From an uncultured beta proteobacterium (GTDB lineage Bacteria; Pseudomonadota; Gammaproteobacteria; Burkholderiales; Rhodocyclaceae), in contig CAISOB010000041.1 in the NCBI GenBank assembly GCA_903886975.1, positions 56,264 through 120,263 on the forward strand: a DNA stretch of 64,000 nt, read 5' to 3'. Both the position numbers and the translations under genes were made by a program. Below the pieces are notes generated by a model, which did not search any database, had not been told where the DNA came from, and saw only the letters and a program-made list of their open reading frames with translations. Each line of letters opens with the position of its first letter. The first letter of the stretch is position 1. Of this stretch, positions 34,207-44,838 are shown one piece after another.

Positions 34207-36686
34207 GACAGCTCGGCTGCGCCTGCAGTGAAGGCCATGCGCCGTATCGTTTGCCGCACTTCCGCGGGCAGGACGAGTTCGGCGTGTGCCAGCGGCGTCG
34301 TGATGCGCTGGTCGAAATGCAATAGCCCGGTTTCATCCTCGCGCAGAAGATCGGAATCGATCAATTGGGCGATCAGCGCGGAAAAGTTCGTTATCTCGGG
34401 CTGTTCCGGGGCGTTGAATTCGTAGAGCAGCGCGAGCCGCTGCGCCAGCAAGTGGCAATCCTTTTCGAGCGCGCGGCGCGTGCGACGGCCGGACCCGCCG
34501 TGCTGCAGCAGCGCCAAGGTGAGAAAGTGCCGTTCCAAAACCGGACGAATGGTTTCGCCGATCAGGCGCAGTTCGGCGAACTCGGGGCTGTTCGGCTCGG
34601 GGGCCGACAGCCGCGAATGATCTTCACGCCGCAGCAGACCGCGCGCCACAAAGACGTCGATGATCTTCGCCATCGCGGCCGGAAGCGCTTCCGGTAACCA
34701 GTGCAGGAACAATTCGGTTCGCATCAGCGCGTAGATTCCGACGACGGCCTCGGTCATGCGTTCGACGGCAAGATAGCGGTTGTGATTCAGCAGACAGGCG
34801 ATCAGCGCCGGCAAAGCAAAAAGGTGCAACACGTTGTTGCGGAAATAGGCGAGCAAGGGTGCTTCGCCTTCCGCCACGCGGATCAGGTCGCCGAGCGGAT
34901 GGGAGAGGCGTTCGGCGATCCCCAGTCGTTCGACGTATGCGACGATCTGACTCGCGTCGAGGGCACACGGCATGGTCCTCGACGAGTAAGGCGCGCCGGC
35001 AACCAGCGCCTGATAATGTTCGAGCAGCCGGTGCAGTACCTGTTCGTCAGCGGTGTGCCGCGGGGTGGACAGTAGCGCCAGAGCGATCAGGTTGACCGGA
35101 TTGATGATGGCCGCCTCGTTGAGGCGCCTCGCGAGTTCGTTCGCCGCACAATTCGTCGCTTCGCGTGCCCAGTCGCTCGGCGCGTCGGCGATGTCTGTGG
35201 CTTCGGCCCAGCCCGGGCGGAAGGTATCGAGGAATTCGGCGAGCACCAGGGGCTGACCGAAGTTGATATAGGCCTTGCCGAAGACGCGCTTGATCTTGCG
35301 CGCGCTTTGCAGGACGCCCCACAGCGATTCGCGCTGCTTGGGCTTGCCGGCCATTTCGCGCACGTAAGTGCGTCCTTCGATGACCTTCTCGTAGCCGATA
35401 TAGACCGGGACAAAGACGAGTGGCCGCGTGTGCTCGCGAATAAAGCTGCGAACCGTCATGCCGAGGATGCCGGCCTTCGGCATCAAGGTGCGTCCGCTGC
35501 GGCTGCGGCCGCCTTCGATAAAGTATTTGAGCGGAAAGCCGCGGGTCAGCATCAGATGCAGGTATTCATGGAACACTGCGGCATAAAGCGCTTCGCCCTT
35601 GAAACTGCGGCGCAGGAAGAAAGCGCCGCAACGCCGCAGTACCGGACCGACGAGCAGCATGTTGAGGTTGTCGCCGGCGGCGATGTAAGGTGGCGTCAGC
35701 CCTTGCCGGTGCAGCATGTGCGATAGCAGCAAATAGTCGACGTGGCTGCGATGCGTCGGAACATAGACGATGCCGTGGCTCGGCGCGATCCGGGTGACGG
35801 CGTCGACGTTGTGCACCTCGATGCCGTCGTATAGATGGGTCCACAGCCAGGACAGGAATATTTCAAAGGCGCGCACTGTCCCGTACGAATAGTCCGATGC
35901 AATCTCGAGCGCGAAACGCCGCGCACGGAGCTGCGCCTCGTCAATCGAGATACCGAGCTTGCTGGCCTCGGCGGCGATTGCCAGACGCACCGGTGCGGCA
36001 GCAAGCAAGGTCTCGACCTGGGTGTTCCGGTGCGAAAGGTCTGGCCCGATGGCCATCTGGCGCTGGCGGCGAAAGTGCACACGCAGCACCCGGGAGAGCT
36101 TGCGCAGCGCCTGCCCTTCGTCGGCGACGGTGTGGGAGAGCGCGCGCAGAAAGATCGGGGCATTGAAACGGACCAGGACATTGCGGCCGTGCAGCAGGAT
36201 CGTCAGCAGGCGGCGCAGCGGCCCCGGCTGTCGCCAGGTTTCAGAAAACAGGGCCTTGATGATCGATTCCTGCTTGTCCGGACGGCGCCCCCACAGAATA
36301 ACGACCGGAACGATCTGGATATCGCTGCCGTTCTCGGCAAGCGCTTCATGCAGCAAGGCCGTCATCATCCGCGAGTGGGCATAACGCTCGCGCGCCGTGG
36401 CGGTGAGCGCGTGTTTGCGGTTCAGGAAAAAGGCCGCATGCGGAAAATTGCGCGCGCCCAGTCGGAGCGGCGCCTCGGCCGACGGCAGGCCGGCCAGCTG
36501 CGCCTCCTGGAAGAGCACCAGCAGGTTGGACAGATGGTGATCCTGTAGGACATAACAGACCGGCTTTGACGGATCGAGCCCGAGTTCCTGCGGGTGTTCC
36601 GGAAACACCGTCGTGCGCACCCAGAAGTAGAGCATGCGACGCGCGAGCGGCAGCGCCCAGCCGGGCATTTCCAGAAACCCGGCCAT
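34203..36686 (-). CDS. plsB: Glycerol-3-phosphate 1-O-acyltransferase PlsB
   Basis: Inner-membrane enzyme that acylates position 1 of glycerol 3-phosphate using acyl-CoA or acyl-ACP. The 827-residue length matches the family. The catalytic HX4D motif is His312-Asp317 (VPTHRSHVDYLLL); block 2 is AAGDNLNMLLVGPVLRRCGAFFLRR, block 3 FIEGGRSRSGRTLMPKAG, block 4 VFVPVYIGYEKVIEG. The C-terminal third is the helical extension typical of PlsB. It is followed by the transglycosylase on the opposite strand and preceded by the EF-G paralogue 30 bp upstream. Confidence 0.96.
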   Translation of the reverse strand: MAGFLEMPGWALPLARRMLYFWVRTTVFPEHPQELGLDPSKPVCYVLQDHHLSNLLVLFQEAQLAGLPSAEAPLRLGARNFPHAAFFLNRKHALTATARERYAHSRMMTALLHEALAENGSDIQIVPVVILWGRRPDKQESIIKALFSETWRQPGPLRRLLTILLHGRNVLVRFNAPIFLRALSHTVADEGQALRKLSRVLRVHFRRQRQMAIGPDLSHRNTQVETLLAAAPVRLAIAAEASKLGISIDEAQLRARRFALEIASDYSYGTVRAFEIFLSWLWTHLYDGIEVHNVDAVTRIAPSHGIVYVPTHRSHVDYLLLSHMLHRQGLTPPYIAAGDNLNMLLVGPVLRRCGAFFLRRSFKGEALYAAVFHEYLHLMLTRGFPLKYFIEGGRSRSGRTLMPKAGILGMTVRSFIREHTRPLVFVPVYIGYEKVIEGRTYVREMAGKPKQRESLWGVLQSARKIKRVFGKAYINFGQPLVLAEFLDTFRPGWAEATDIADAPSDWAREATNCAANELARRLNEAAIINPVNLIALALLSTPRHTADEQVLHRLLEHYQALVAGAPYSSRTMPCALDASQIVAYVERLGIAERLSHPLGDLIRVAEGEAPLLAYFRNNVLHLFALPALIACLLNHNRYLAVERMTEAVVGIYALMRTELFLHWLPEALPAAMAKIIDVFVARGLLRREDHSRLSAPEPNSPEFAELRLIGETIRPVLERHFLTLALLQHGGSGRRTRRALEKDCHLLAQRLALLYEFNAPEQPEITNFSALIAQLIDSDLLREDETGLLHFDQRITTPLAHAELVLPAEVRQTIRRMAFTAGAAELS

Positions 36687-36716
36687 CGCTACCTTTTCGG
36701 CAGTCTTGCGCCGCCC

Positions 36717-38771
36717 TCAGTCATCTTCGACGACCGGCTTGTTCTGCGCGGCGAGTTGCTGCTGGGTCGCCGCCGGTACCGGCGCGTAATGTGAAAAGGT
36801 GATGCTGTATGAACCCTGTCCGCCGGTCAGCGATTTCAATCGGCCTTGATAGTCGTCGAGTTCGGCGAGCGGGATCCTGCCGCCGATCGACATGCTGCCC
36901 GCGCCGCGCGGTTGCGTCCCGGTGACTTGCCCGCGCTTGCTCGAGAGGTCGCCGGTCAAATCGCCGATGGCCTGTTCCGGCGCCAGAATCTCGATGTCGA
37001 CAATCGGCTCGAGAATGATCGGCGTTGCCGCCCGGATGGCGTCGATGGTGGCCTTACGGCCAGCAGTGAAGAAGGCGATGTCCTTGCTGTCGACCGCGTG
37101 CGATTTGCCGTCATAGACGATGACGCGCAGGTCGTGTACCGGGAAGCCGCCGACCACGCCGTCCTCGAGCGCCTGGCGCACGCCCTTCTCGACTGCCGCC
37201 ATGAACACGCCGGGGATGGTGCCGCCCTTGACGATATCGACGAACTCGAATCCGGCACCGCGCTCGCGCGGTTCGACGCGCAGCATCACTTCGCCGAACT
37301 GGCCGGCGCCGCCGCTTTGCTTCTTGTGCCGGCAGTGGCCTTCGGCCTTGTTGGTGATCGTTTCACGGTAGGCAATTTGCGGCACCCGGGTTTCAAGTTC
37401 GATCTTGTACTGTTGCGCCATGCGCGAGAGCTTGGCGCGCAAGTGCATTTCGCCAAGTCCGCGGATGACGGTCTCGTTAGTCGTCGGGTGGCGCTCAATC
37501 TTGAAGCAGGGGTCTTCGATTTCGAGCTTGTGCAGCACGTCGAAGAGCCGCTGCTCGTCGGCTTTCTTCTTGGTTTCAACCGCGAGCCCCTGCATCGGCT
37601 GCGGAAATTCGAGCGGCTTCAGATGAATGTTGGCTTCGCCATGCGAGTCATGCAGCACGCAATCAAATTCGATCTCGTCGACCTTGGCGATCGCGCCGAT
37701 GTCGCCGGGGACCAGCGCCTCGACCTCGACGTATTCCTTGCCCTGCAGGTGGTAGAGGTGGCCGACCTTGAACGGACGCTTGGCGTCGCCGACCAATAAC
37801 TGCGAGTCCTTCTTGATTGTTCCCTGATGCACGCGGAACACGCCGAGCTTGCCGATGAAGGGGTCGCTGACGACTTTGAAGACATGCGCCAGGACATGCT
37901 TGCTGGCATCCGGCACGGCATCAAAGGGCACGCTGTTCGGGTCGCCCGGTTCGCCTTTGTAGAACGGCGGCGGGTTGCCCTCGATTGGACTGGGTGCGAG
38001 TTTGGCCAGCGCATCGAGTAATTGTGGAATGCCGGCGCCGGTTTTGGCCGAAACGAAAAGAATCGGGATCAGGTGGCCGGCGCGCAAGGCCTTTTCAAAA
38101 GGAGTATGCAATTCTTCCGGGCTGGGATCGGTGCCTTCTTCAAGATAGCGCGCGAGGAGGTCCTCATCTTCTTCGACGATCTGGTCGATCAGGGCGCGGT
38201 GCGCGACGGCGATCGATTCAAAATCGCTCTCGCCGCTGTCGTGGCCGAGCAGTTCAACGACGTCCTGGCCGTTATGCGTCGGCAGGTCGAGCAGCATGCA
38301 CTCGCGGCCGAAGGTTTCGCGGATTTCGCCGAGGATCTTGGCGAGGTCGACGTTATCGGCGTCGATCTTGTTGATCACGATCATACGGCATAAGTTGCGC
38401 GCCGCCGCGAGGCGCATCATGCGCTCGGTCGACAGCTCGATGCCGGTTTGCGCATTGATCACCACCAGCGCCGTGTCGACGCCGGCGAGTGCGCCTATTG
38501 CCTGTCCGGCGAAGTCGGGATAGCCCGGCGTATCGATGAGGTGGATCTGTGTGCCCAGCCAGCCGAAGCTGACCATTGCCGAATTCAATGAATGCCCGAG
38601 CTCCTTCTCCTGCGGGTCAAAATCGCAAACGGTATTTCCCTTTTCAACCATTCCCCGACTGGCGATTGCGCCGGTCGCGGCGAGCAGTGATTCGGCAAGT
38701 GTTGTCTTGCCAGCTGCGCCGTGGCCGACTAGCGCTACGGTACGAAGATTGGCGGTTACATTCTGACCCAT
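36717..38771 (-). CDS. Elongation factor G-like GTPase (EF-G paralogue)
   Basis: A 684-residue five-domain translation-factor homologue. The P-loop reads GHGAAGKTT (16-24) rather than the EF-G AHIDAGKTT, and the switch-II motif reads DTPGY (Asp80-Tyr84) where true EF-G has DTPGH; the catalytic-position histidine is thus tyrosine. NKID is intact (VINKIDADN). Domains II-V follow, with QIAYRETI, GQFGEVMLRVEPRE and GRIPLAELDDYQGRLKSLTGGQGSYSITF. Both substitutions are seen in the FusA2-type EF-G-like group, whose role in translation is unclear. I chose ATG 38771 (GGGAG upstream) over the one four codons earlier. Confidence 0.92.
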   Translation of the reverse strand: MGQNVTANLRTVALVGHGAAGKTTLAESLLAATGAIASRGMVEKGNTVCDFDPQEKELGHSLNSAMVSFGWLGTQIHLIDTPGYPDFAGQAIGALAGVDTALVVINAQTGIELSTERMMRLAAARNLCRMIVINKIDADNVDLAKILGEIRETFGRECMLLDLPTHNGQDVVELLGHDSGESDFESIAVAHRALIDQIVEEDEDLLARYLEEGTDPSPEELHTPFEKALRAGHLIPILFVSAKTGAGIPQLLDALAKLAPSPIEGNPPPFYKGEPGDPNSVPFDAVPDASKHVLAHVFKVVSDPFIGKLGVFRVHQGTIKKDSQLLVGDAKRPFKVGHLYHLQGKEYVEVEALVPGDIGAIAKVDEIEFDCVLHDSHGEANIHLKPLEFPQPMQGLAVETKKKADEQRLFDVLHKLEIEDPCFKIERHPTTNETVIRGLGEMHLRAKLSRMAQQYKIELETRVPQIAYRETITNKAEGHCRHKKQSGGAGQFGEVMLRVEPRERGAGFEFVDIVKGGTIPGVFMAAVEKGVRQALEDGVVGGFPVHDLRVIVYDGKSHAVDSKDIAFFTAGRKATIDAIRAATPIILEPIVDIEILAPEQAIGDLTGDLSSKRGQVTGTQPRGAGSMSIGGRIPLAELDDYQGRLKSLTGGQGSYSITFSHYAPVPAATQQQLAAQNKPVVEDD

Positions 38772-38946
38772 GTTTTCTCCCAATAATGTCGAAAGCGCAC
38801 TGCTTGGGGCGAGAAACGGCGATGCCCCACGCAGAGCAAAGACTACTCAAGATCCATCCGCAACGTCGTCCATTCTACCCTTTGTGGGCGCTTAGCAAAG
38901 CCGCCTCTGAGGGTCTGCACGACGCGTCCCATTCTACGGGACATTG

Positions 38947-38962
38947 AGCGCTTGCAAGCGCT
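38947..38962. promoter_or_regulatory. Perfect 16-bp palindrome upstream of the mmd operon
   Basis: AGCGCTTGCAAGCGCT at 38947-38962 is a perfect uninterrupted dyad about 95 bp upstream of the mmd -35 box, followed by AAAAA. It could be an activator or repressor operator for either divergent gene, or a weak terminator read on the minus strand. Confidence 0.45.
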
Positions 38963-39055
38963 AAAAAGATACCAGCGGGATTTGGCGACATGGCTGAGAA
39001 GCCCGCCAATTGGGGCCTGCAGCAGTGTGCATCGAGTCCATATGGAACTTTATCG

Positions 39056-39084
39056 TTGACCTTGCTGTCGCGCGCGGCGATAAT
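39056..39084 (+). promoter_or_regulatory. Promoter of the mmdA-mmdD-mmdC-mmdB operon
   Basis: TTGACC at 39056-39061 and GATAAT at 39079-39084 (each 5 of 6) are separated by exactly 17 bp. The leader would be about 67 nt, ending in the strong GGAGGGAG site of mmdA. Confidence 0.7.
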
Positions 39085-39157
39085 TTGCCGTTTGTTTTCA
39101 ATCAGCCACCCTTTTCCGGGGTGTGTTCAGCGAGCCGGATTGCCGGAGGGAGTTACG

Positions 39158-40717
<1,560 letters not shown>

Positions 40718-40729
40718 CGCGAGGCTCTC

Positions 40730-41134
40730 ATGGAAAATTTGGCCTGGGGTTTGCAGATGACCGTCCTCGGAATGGGGCTGGTCTTCGCGCTGCTGGCATT
40801 GCTGTGGGCCTTGCTGATGTTGGTACTGTATCTCGACAAGGAACCGAAGCCGCCGATGTCGGCGCACGAGTCGCATGCCGAAGCCGAGCGCATCGCGGCG
40901 GTCGCCGACGACGCGATCGGCGCGCAGGTTCCCGAACCGCCGACGGTGAACGGGATGCCGGCCGATCTGGTCGCGGCCATCCTGGTCGCCACGATGAAAC
41001 ACAAATTGACACTGCGGCGCCAGGCGGCGCCGATCATGCGCACCTACTGGCCGGGTAGTCAGCTGTTCGCAAGCCGTTGGGTGGCCGCCGGCCGGGCACG
41101 GCAAAATTACACTTGGCAGCCGAGGGGAAGATAA
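40730..41134 (+). CDS. mmdD: OadG-type small membrane subunit of the decarboxylase
   Basis: A 134-residue subunit with a single N-terminal membrane helix (LQMTVLGMGLVFALLALLWALLMLVLY, about 9-35) followed by a charged, flexible tail. This is the pattern of OadG/MmdD proteins, which assemble the soluble carboxyltransferase with the membrane pump. It lies 12 bp after mmdA and its TAA overlaps the mmdC ATG (TAATG), indicating stoichiometric synthesis. Confidence 0.82.
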   Translation: MENLAWGLQMTVLGMGLVFALLALLWALLMLVLYLDKEPKPPMSAHESHAEAERIAAVADDAIGAQVPEPPTVNGMPADLVAAILVATMKHKLTLRRQAAPIMRTYWPGSQLFASRWVAAGRARQNYTWQPRGR

Positions 41135-41631
41135 TGCGACGCTACAAATTGGATATCAGTGACCGTGAGTTCGTGGTCGACGTGCAGGAAATCGCTGCCG
41201 ACCGCTTCGCCGTGGTTGTCGGCGACGAGTCCTATGAAGTGACTTTGTCGAGCGATGAAAATCTCGGCGAGGCGACGATTACGCCGGGATTCCAAGCGGG
41301 CGCCGCGCCGCGCGTGATCGCGGTCAACACGGCGGCGCGCGTAACCCAGGTGCCCGCACCCGCGGCGGCAGCCACCGCTCCAGCGCCGCGCAAGCCTGCC
41401 GCCGGTGGCGGCAAAGGCACCCTGACCGCGCCGATGCCGGGCGTCATTCTGGAAGTCAGCGTCAAGCCGGGCGATCAGATCGAACGCGGGCAGCAGGTCG
41501 CCGTTCTTGACGCGATGAAGATGCACAACGTCATCGGTGCGCCGCGCGCCGGTACGGTGGCTGAAGTTTATGTTACTGATGGCGAGAGCGTCGATCACGG
41601 TGATGCGATCTTCAAGTACATGGAGGACTGA
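41134..41631 (+). CDS. mmdC: Biotin carrier subunit of the decarboxylase
   Basis: A 165-residue biotinylated carrier. Residues 1-60 form a small N-terminal domain, 65-93 an Ala/Pro-rich flexible linker, and 94-165 the biotinyl domain with TAPMPGVILEVSVKPGD and the biotinylation motif DAMKMHN, in which Lys129 receives biotin. It shuttles the carboxyl group from MmdA to MmdB. Start ATG 41134 follows AGGGGAAG and overlaps the mmdD stop. Confidence 0.93.
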   Translation: MRRYKLDISDREFVVDVQEIAADRFAVVVGDESYEVTLSSDENLGEATITPGFQAGAAPRVIAVNTAARVTQVPAPAAAATAPAPRKPAAGGGKGTLTAPMPGVILEVSVKPGDQIERGQQVAVLDAMKMHNVIGAPRAGTVAEVYVTDGESVDHGDAIFKYMED

Positions 41632-41634
41632 GCA

Positions 41635-42762
41635 ATGATCGATCACGAAACGATCGGCCTGCTGCTCAAAGGCATCAACAACGTCACCTGGCAGTCGATC
41701 GTCATGCTTGGCGTGTCGTTCGTCCTCATGTATCTGGCCATCGTCAAGGATTATGAGCCGCTGCTGTTGCTGCCGATCGCCGCCGGCTGCATGCTGGCCA
41801 ATCTGCCGCTCTCGCCGCTGATTGCCGACGACGGCATGCTCAAGCTCCTCTACAATCTCGGCGTCACCAACGAGCTCTATCCTTTGCTGGTTTTCGTCGG
41901 CATCGGCGCGCTGACCGACTTCGGGCCTCTGCTCGAAAACCCGCGGCTCATCCTGATCGGTGCGGCCGGCCAGTTCGGTATTTTCCTGACTCTGATCCTG
42001 GCGCTGCTGATCGGCTTCACGCCGAACGAAGCGGCATCGATCGGCATCATCGGCGCCATCGACGGACCAACCTCGATTTATGTCAGCGGCCTGCTTGCGC
42101 CGCACATGCTCGGGCCAATCACCGTCGCGGCCTACAGCTATATGTCGCTGGTGCCGATCATCCTGCCGCCGATCATGAAGCTGCTGACCACGCAGAAAGA
42201 GCGCCAGATCCACATGGCCTACAGCTCGCGCAAGATCAGCGCGCGTACCCGCATCATGTTCCCGATCGTGGTGACGGTGCTGGTCGGAACCCTGGTGCCC
42301 TTCGCCACCCCGCTGATCGGCATGCTGATGCTCGGCAACCTGATGAAGGAATCCGGCGCGGTTGAGCGCCTGACCAAGGCCTCGGCGGCAGAAATCGCCA
42401 ACACGGTGACGCTCTTTCTCGGATTGGCCATAGGTTCGACGATGGTCGGCACGGACTTTCTCAAGCCCAGCACCCTCGCCATCCTAGTCCTCGGCATCAT
42501 CGCCTTCGCCGTCGATGCGGGCGCCGGCATACTGTTCGCCAAAGTCCTCAACTGGATCAGCGGCGGCAAGGTCAATCCGCTCGTCGGCGCAGCCGGAATC
42601 AGCGCTTTCCCGATGGCCGCGCGCGTAGTCCAGCGCGTCGCCCAGGAAGAGGATTTCGAGAACTTCCTGTTAATGCACGCGATGGGCGCCAATGCCGCCG
42701 GCCAGGTCGCCAGCGTCGTCGCAGGCGGTGTCGTGCTGGCGCTGATGGGGGCTGGCGGTTAA
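41635..42762 (+). CDS. mmdB: Na+-pumping decarboxylase beta subunit
   Basis: The 375-residue inner-membrane subunit decarboxylates carboxybiotin and couples this to export of Na+. About nine to eleven hydrophobic helices are visible. Conserved family motifs are VFVGIGALTDFGPLLENPRLILIGAAGQFGIF near residue 80 and GIIGAIDGPTSIYVSG, whose Asp corresponds to the essential membrane aspartate of OadB; later LNWISGGKVNPLVGAAGISAFPMAARV and HAMGANAAGQVASVVAGG. It begins four bases after mmdC and is followed by a terminator at 42785. Confidence 0.95.
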   Translation: MIDHETIGLLLKGINNVTWQSIVMLGVSFVLMYLAIVKDYEPLLLLPIAAGCMLANLPLSPLIADDGMLKLLYNLGVTNELYPLLVFVGIGALTDFGPLLENPRLILIGAAGQFGIFLTLILALLIGFTPNEAASIGIIGAIDGPTSIYVSGLLAPHMLGPITVAAYSYMSLVPIILPPIMKLLTTQKERQIHMAYSSRKISARTRIMFPIVVTVLVGTLVPFATPLIGMLMLGNLMKESGAVERLTKASAAEIANTVTLFLGLAIGSTMVGTDFLKPSTLAILVLGIIAFAVDAGAGILFAKVLNWISGGKVNPLVGAAGISAFPMAARVVQRVAQEEDFENFLLMHAMGANAAGQVASVVAGGVVLALMGAGG

Positions 42763-42784
42763 GAACTCGAATCGAGGATTCGGC

Positions 42785-42809
42785 AGCCCGCTACATGGCG
42801 GGTTTTTTT
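42785..42809 (+). terminator. Rho-independent terminator of the mmd operon
   Basis: CCCGC (42787-42791) pairs with GCGGG (42798-42802), followed at once by seven T residues. It separates the mmd operon from the convergent pcc operon. Confidence 0.85.
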
Positions 42810-42828
42810 CGCCTGCCGCGGCAGCGCC

Positions 42829-44817
42829 CTAGTCGAACTCGATGATGATCTGATCGACCGCCAGGCTTTCTCCGGCTTGGGCGACGATCATCTTCACGCG
42901 GCAATCCTTTTCGGCCTTGAGCACATTCTCCATCTTCATCGCCTCGATGACCGCGAGCTTCTGGCCGGCGCTGATCTGCTGTCCGGCGTGCACCGAGACT
43001 TCGCGCAGGAGCCCCGGCATCGGTGAGAGCAGGAACTTCGAAAGATCGGGCGGCACCTTGACCGGCATCAGGGCCAGCAGGCGATCGGCCTTGGCTGTCA
43101 TGACGATGGCCTTGACCTGCTTGCCGAAGTGGCTGATTCGATACTCGAGCCCGGCGCGTTCAAGCTGCATGCAGACCGGCTTGCCGTTGCAGGTGCCGCG
43201 GAAGACGAGTTCCCGGAATAGCCAATCGGAGACGAGGGCATAGCGCTTTTCGCCCGAAGTGATGGCGTAGCCGCCGGCAATCGGATCGATGACGACGGGA
43301 TAGTTCTTGCCTTCCATGACCACCACCCAGTTCTTGCCGACCTTGCGCTCGTGCCCCGGCATCTGGCTGCTGATCTTCACCGCGCGGTCGATGTAGCGGC
43401 GCCGCGCGAAAGCGGCGACGGCGGCGAGGAGATCGAGATCGTCGTGCGGGACTTCCGCGGCGACGAAGCCGTGCGGGTATTCGTCGGCGATGAAAGCCGT
43501 CGTGAACAGCCCCGAAACGAAGCGCGGATGCTGCATCAAAGCCGCCTGGAAAGGAATGTTCGAGCCGACCCCGCGAATGAAGAAGGCGTTGAGCGCATCA
43601 CGCATGGTCTCGATGGCCTGCTGGCGGCTCTCGCCGTGGCAGATCAATTTGGCGATCATCGAATCGTAATGCATCGAAATCTCGCCGCCTTCATAGACGC
43701 CGGTGTCGATGCGCACCCGGTCGGCGATGGCCGCCGGCGGCTGGAAGCGCACCAGGCGCCCGGTCGACGGCAGGAAACTGCGGTAAGGATCTTCGGCGTT
43801 GATGCGGCACTCGACGGCCCAGCCATCGGCCTTGATCTCGTTCTGGGCGAAGGGCAGCTTCTCGCCAGCAGCGACGCGGATCATCAGTTCGACGAGGTCG
43901 AGCCCGGTGATCATTTCGGTGACCGGGTGCTCGACCTGCAAGCGCGTGTTCATTTCGAGAAAGTAAAAGGACTTGTCCGCCCCGACGACAAATTCGACTG
44001 TGCCGGCGCTCTGGTAATTGACCGCCCGGGCCAGCGCTGCGGCCTGTTCGCCCATGGCCTGGCGGATCGCGTCGTCGATGAACGGCGAGGGCGCTTCCTC
44101 GATGACCTTCTGATGGCGGCGCTGAATCGAGCATTCGCGTTCGAGCAGGTACACGGTGTTGCCGTGCGCGTCGGCAATGATCTGGATCTCGATGTGGTGC
44201 GGGCCTTCGATGAATTTCTCGATGAACAGGCGATCGTCGCCGAAGCTCGCGCGCGCTTCGTTGCGGCACGAAGCGAAACCCTCGGCGGCCTGCGCGTCGT
44301 CGTAGGCGATGCGCAGGCCCTTGCCGCCGCCGCCGGCCGAAGCCTTGATCATCACCGGATAACCGATGCCGCGCGCGATCTCGACCGCGCGTGCGGCATC
44401 GGGGATCGCCTCGTTGTGTCCGGGAATGGTGTTCACGCCGGCGGCAATCGCCAGCTTTTTTGAAGCGATCTTGTCGCCCATCGCGGCGATCGATTCGTGC
44501 TTGGGGCCGATAAAGACGATGCCGTTTTCTTCAAGCCGCCGGGCGAAGTCCGCATTCTCGGAAAGAAAGCCGTAACCGGGGTGAACCGCCTGCGCGCCAG
44601 TCTGCTTGCAGGCGTCGATGATCTTGTCGATTGCCAGATACGAGTCTCGGGCGGCGGCCGGGCCTATGCATACACCTTCGTCGGCACTCAGCAAGTGCAG
44701 CGAATCGCGGTCGGCTTCGGAGTAGACCGCGACGGTGGCAATTCCCATGCGGCGCGCAGTCTTGATGACCCGGCAGGCGATCTCGCCACGGTTGGCGATC
44801 AGGATTTTAGTGAACAT
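42829..44817 (-). CDS. pccA: Propionyl-CoA carboxylase alpha subunit (biotin carboxylase + carrier)
   Basis: Carboxylates its own biotin with ATP and bicarbonate. The 662 residues hold a biotin carboxylase (about 1-450: KILIANRGEIACRVIKTARRMG, the ATP-grasp loop ASAGGGGKGLRIAY, ERECSIQRRHQKVIEEAPSP, FLEMNTRLQVEHPVTE), a middle BT domain, and a C-terminal carrier whose biotin lysine is Lys628 (IEAMKMENV). The subunit layout and the adjacent mutase genes favour propionyl-CoA over acetyl-CoA or methylcrotonyl-CoA. It is the last gene of the mcm-meaB-pccB-pccA operon. Confidence 0.92.
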   Translation of the reverse strand: MFTKILIANRGEIACRVIKTARRMGIATVAVYSEADRDSLHLLSADEGVCIGPAAARDSYLAIDKIIDACKQTGAQAVHPGYGFLSENADFARRLEENGIVFIGPKHESIAAMGDKIASKKLAIAAGVNTIPGHNEAIPDAARAVEIARGIGYPVMIKASAGGGGKGLRIAYDDAQAAEGFASCRNEARASFGDDRLFIEKFIEGPHHIEIQIIADAHGNTVYLLERECSIQRRHQKVIEEAPSPFIDDAIRQAMGEQAAALARAVNYQSAGTVEFVVGADKSFYFLEMNTRLQVEHPVTEMITGLDLVELMIRVAAGEKLPFAQNEIKADGWAVECRINAEDPYRSFLPSTGRLVRFQPPAAIADRVRIDTGVYEGGEISMHYDSMIAKLICHGESRQQAIETMRDALNAFFIRGVGSNIPFQAALMQHPRFVSGLFTTAFIADEYPHGFVAAEVPHDDLDLLAAVAAFARRRYIDRAVKISSQMPGHERKVGKNWVVVMEGKNYPVVIDPIAGGYAITSGEKRYALVSDWLFRELVFRGTCNGKPVCMQLERAGLEYRISHFGKQVKAIVMTAKADRLLALMPVKVPPDLSKFLLSPMPGLLREVSVHAGQQISAGQKLAVIEAMKMENVLKAEKDCRVKMIVAQAGESLAVDQIIIEFD

Positions 44818-44838
44818 GGGCAGCGCTCGCGTGCGGTT

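Larger units (their letters stand above)
38772..39157. other. 386-bp divergent gap between EF-G paralogue and mmdA
   Basis: It contains the mmd promoter at 39056-39084, a perfect palindrome at 38947-38962 and, just before that, an inverted repeat GTCCC-ATTCTAC-GGGAC around 38926-38942. ATTCTAC recurs (ATTCTACCC near 38872). No credible gene is present. The EF-G-like gene's promoter could not be picked out. Confidence 0.6.
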
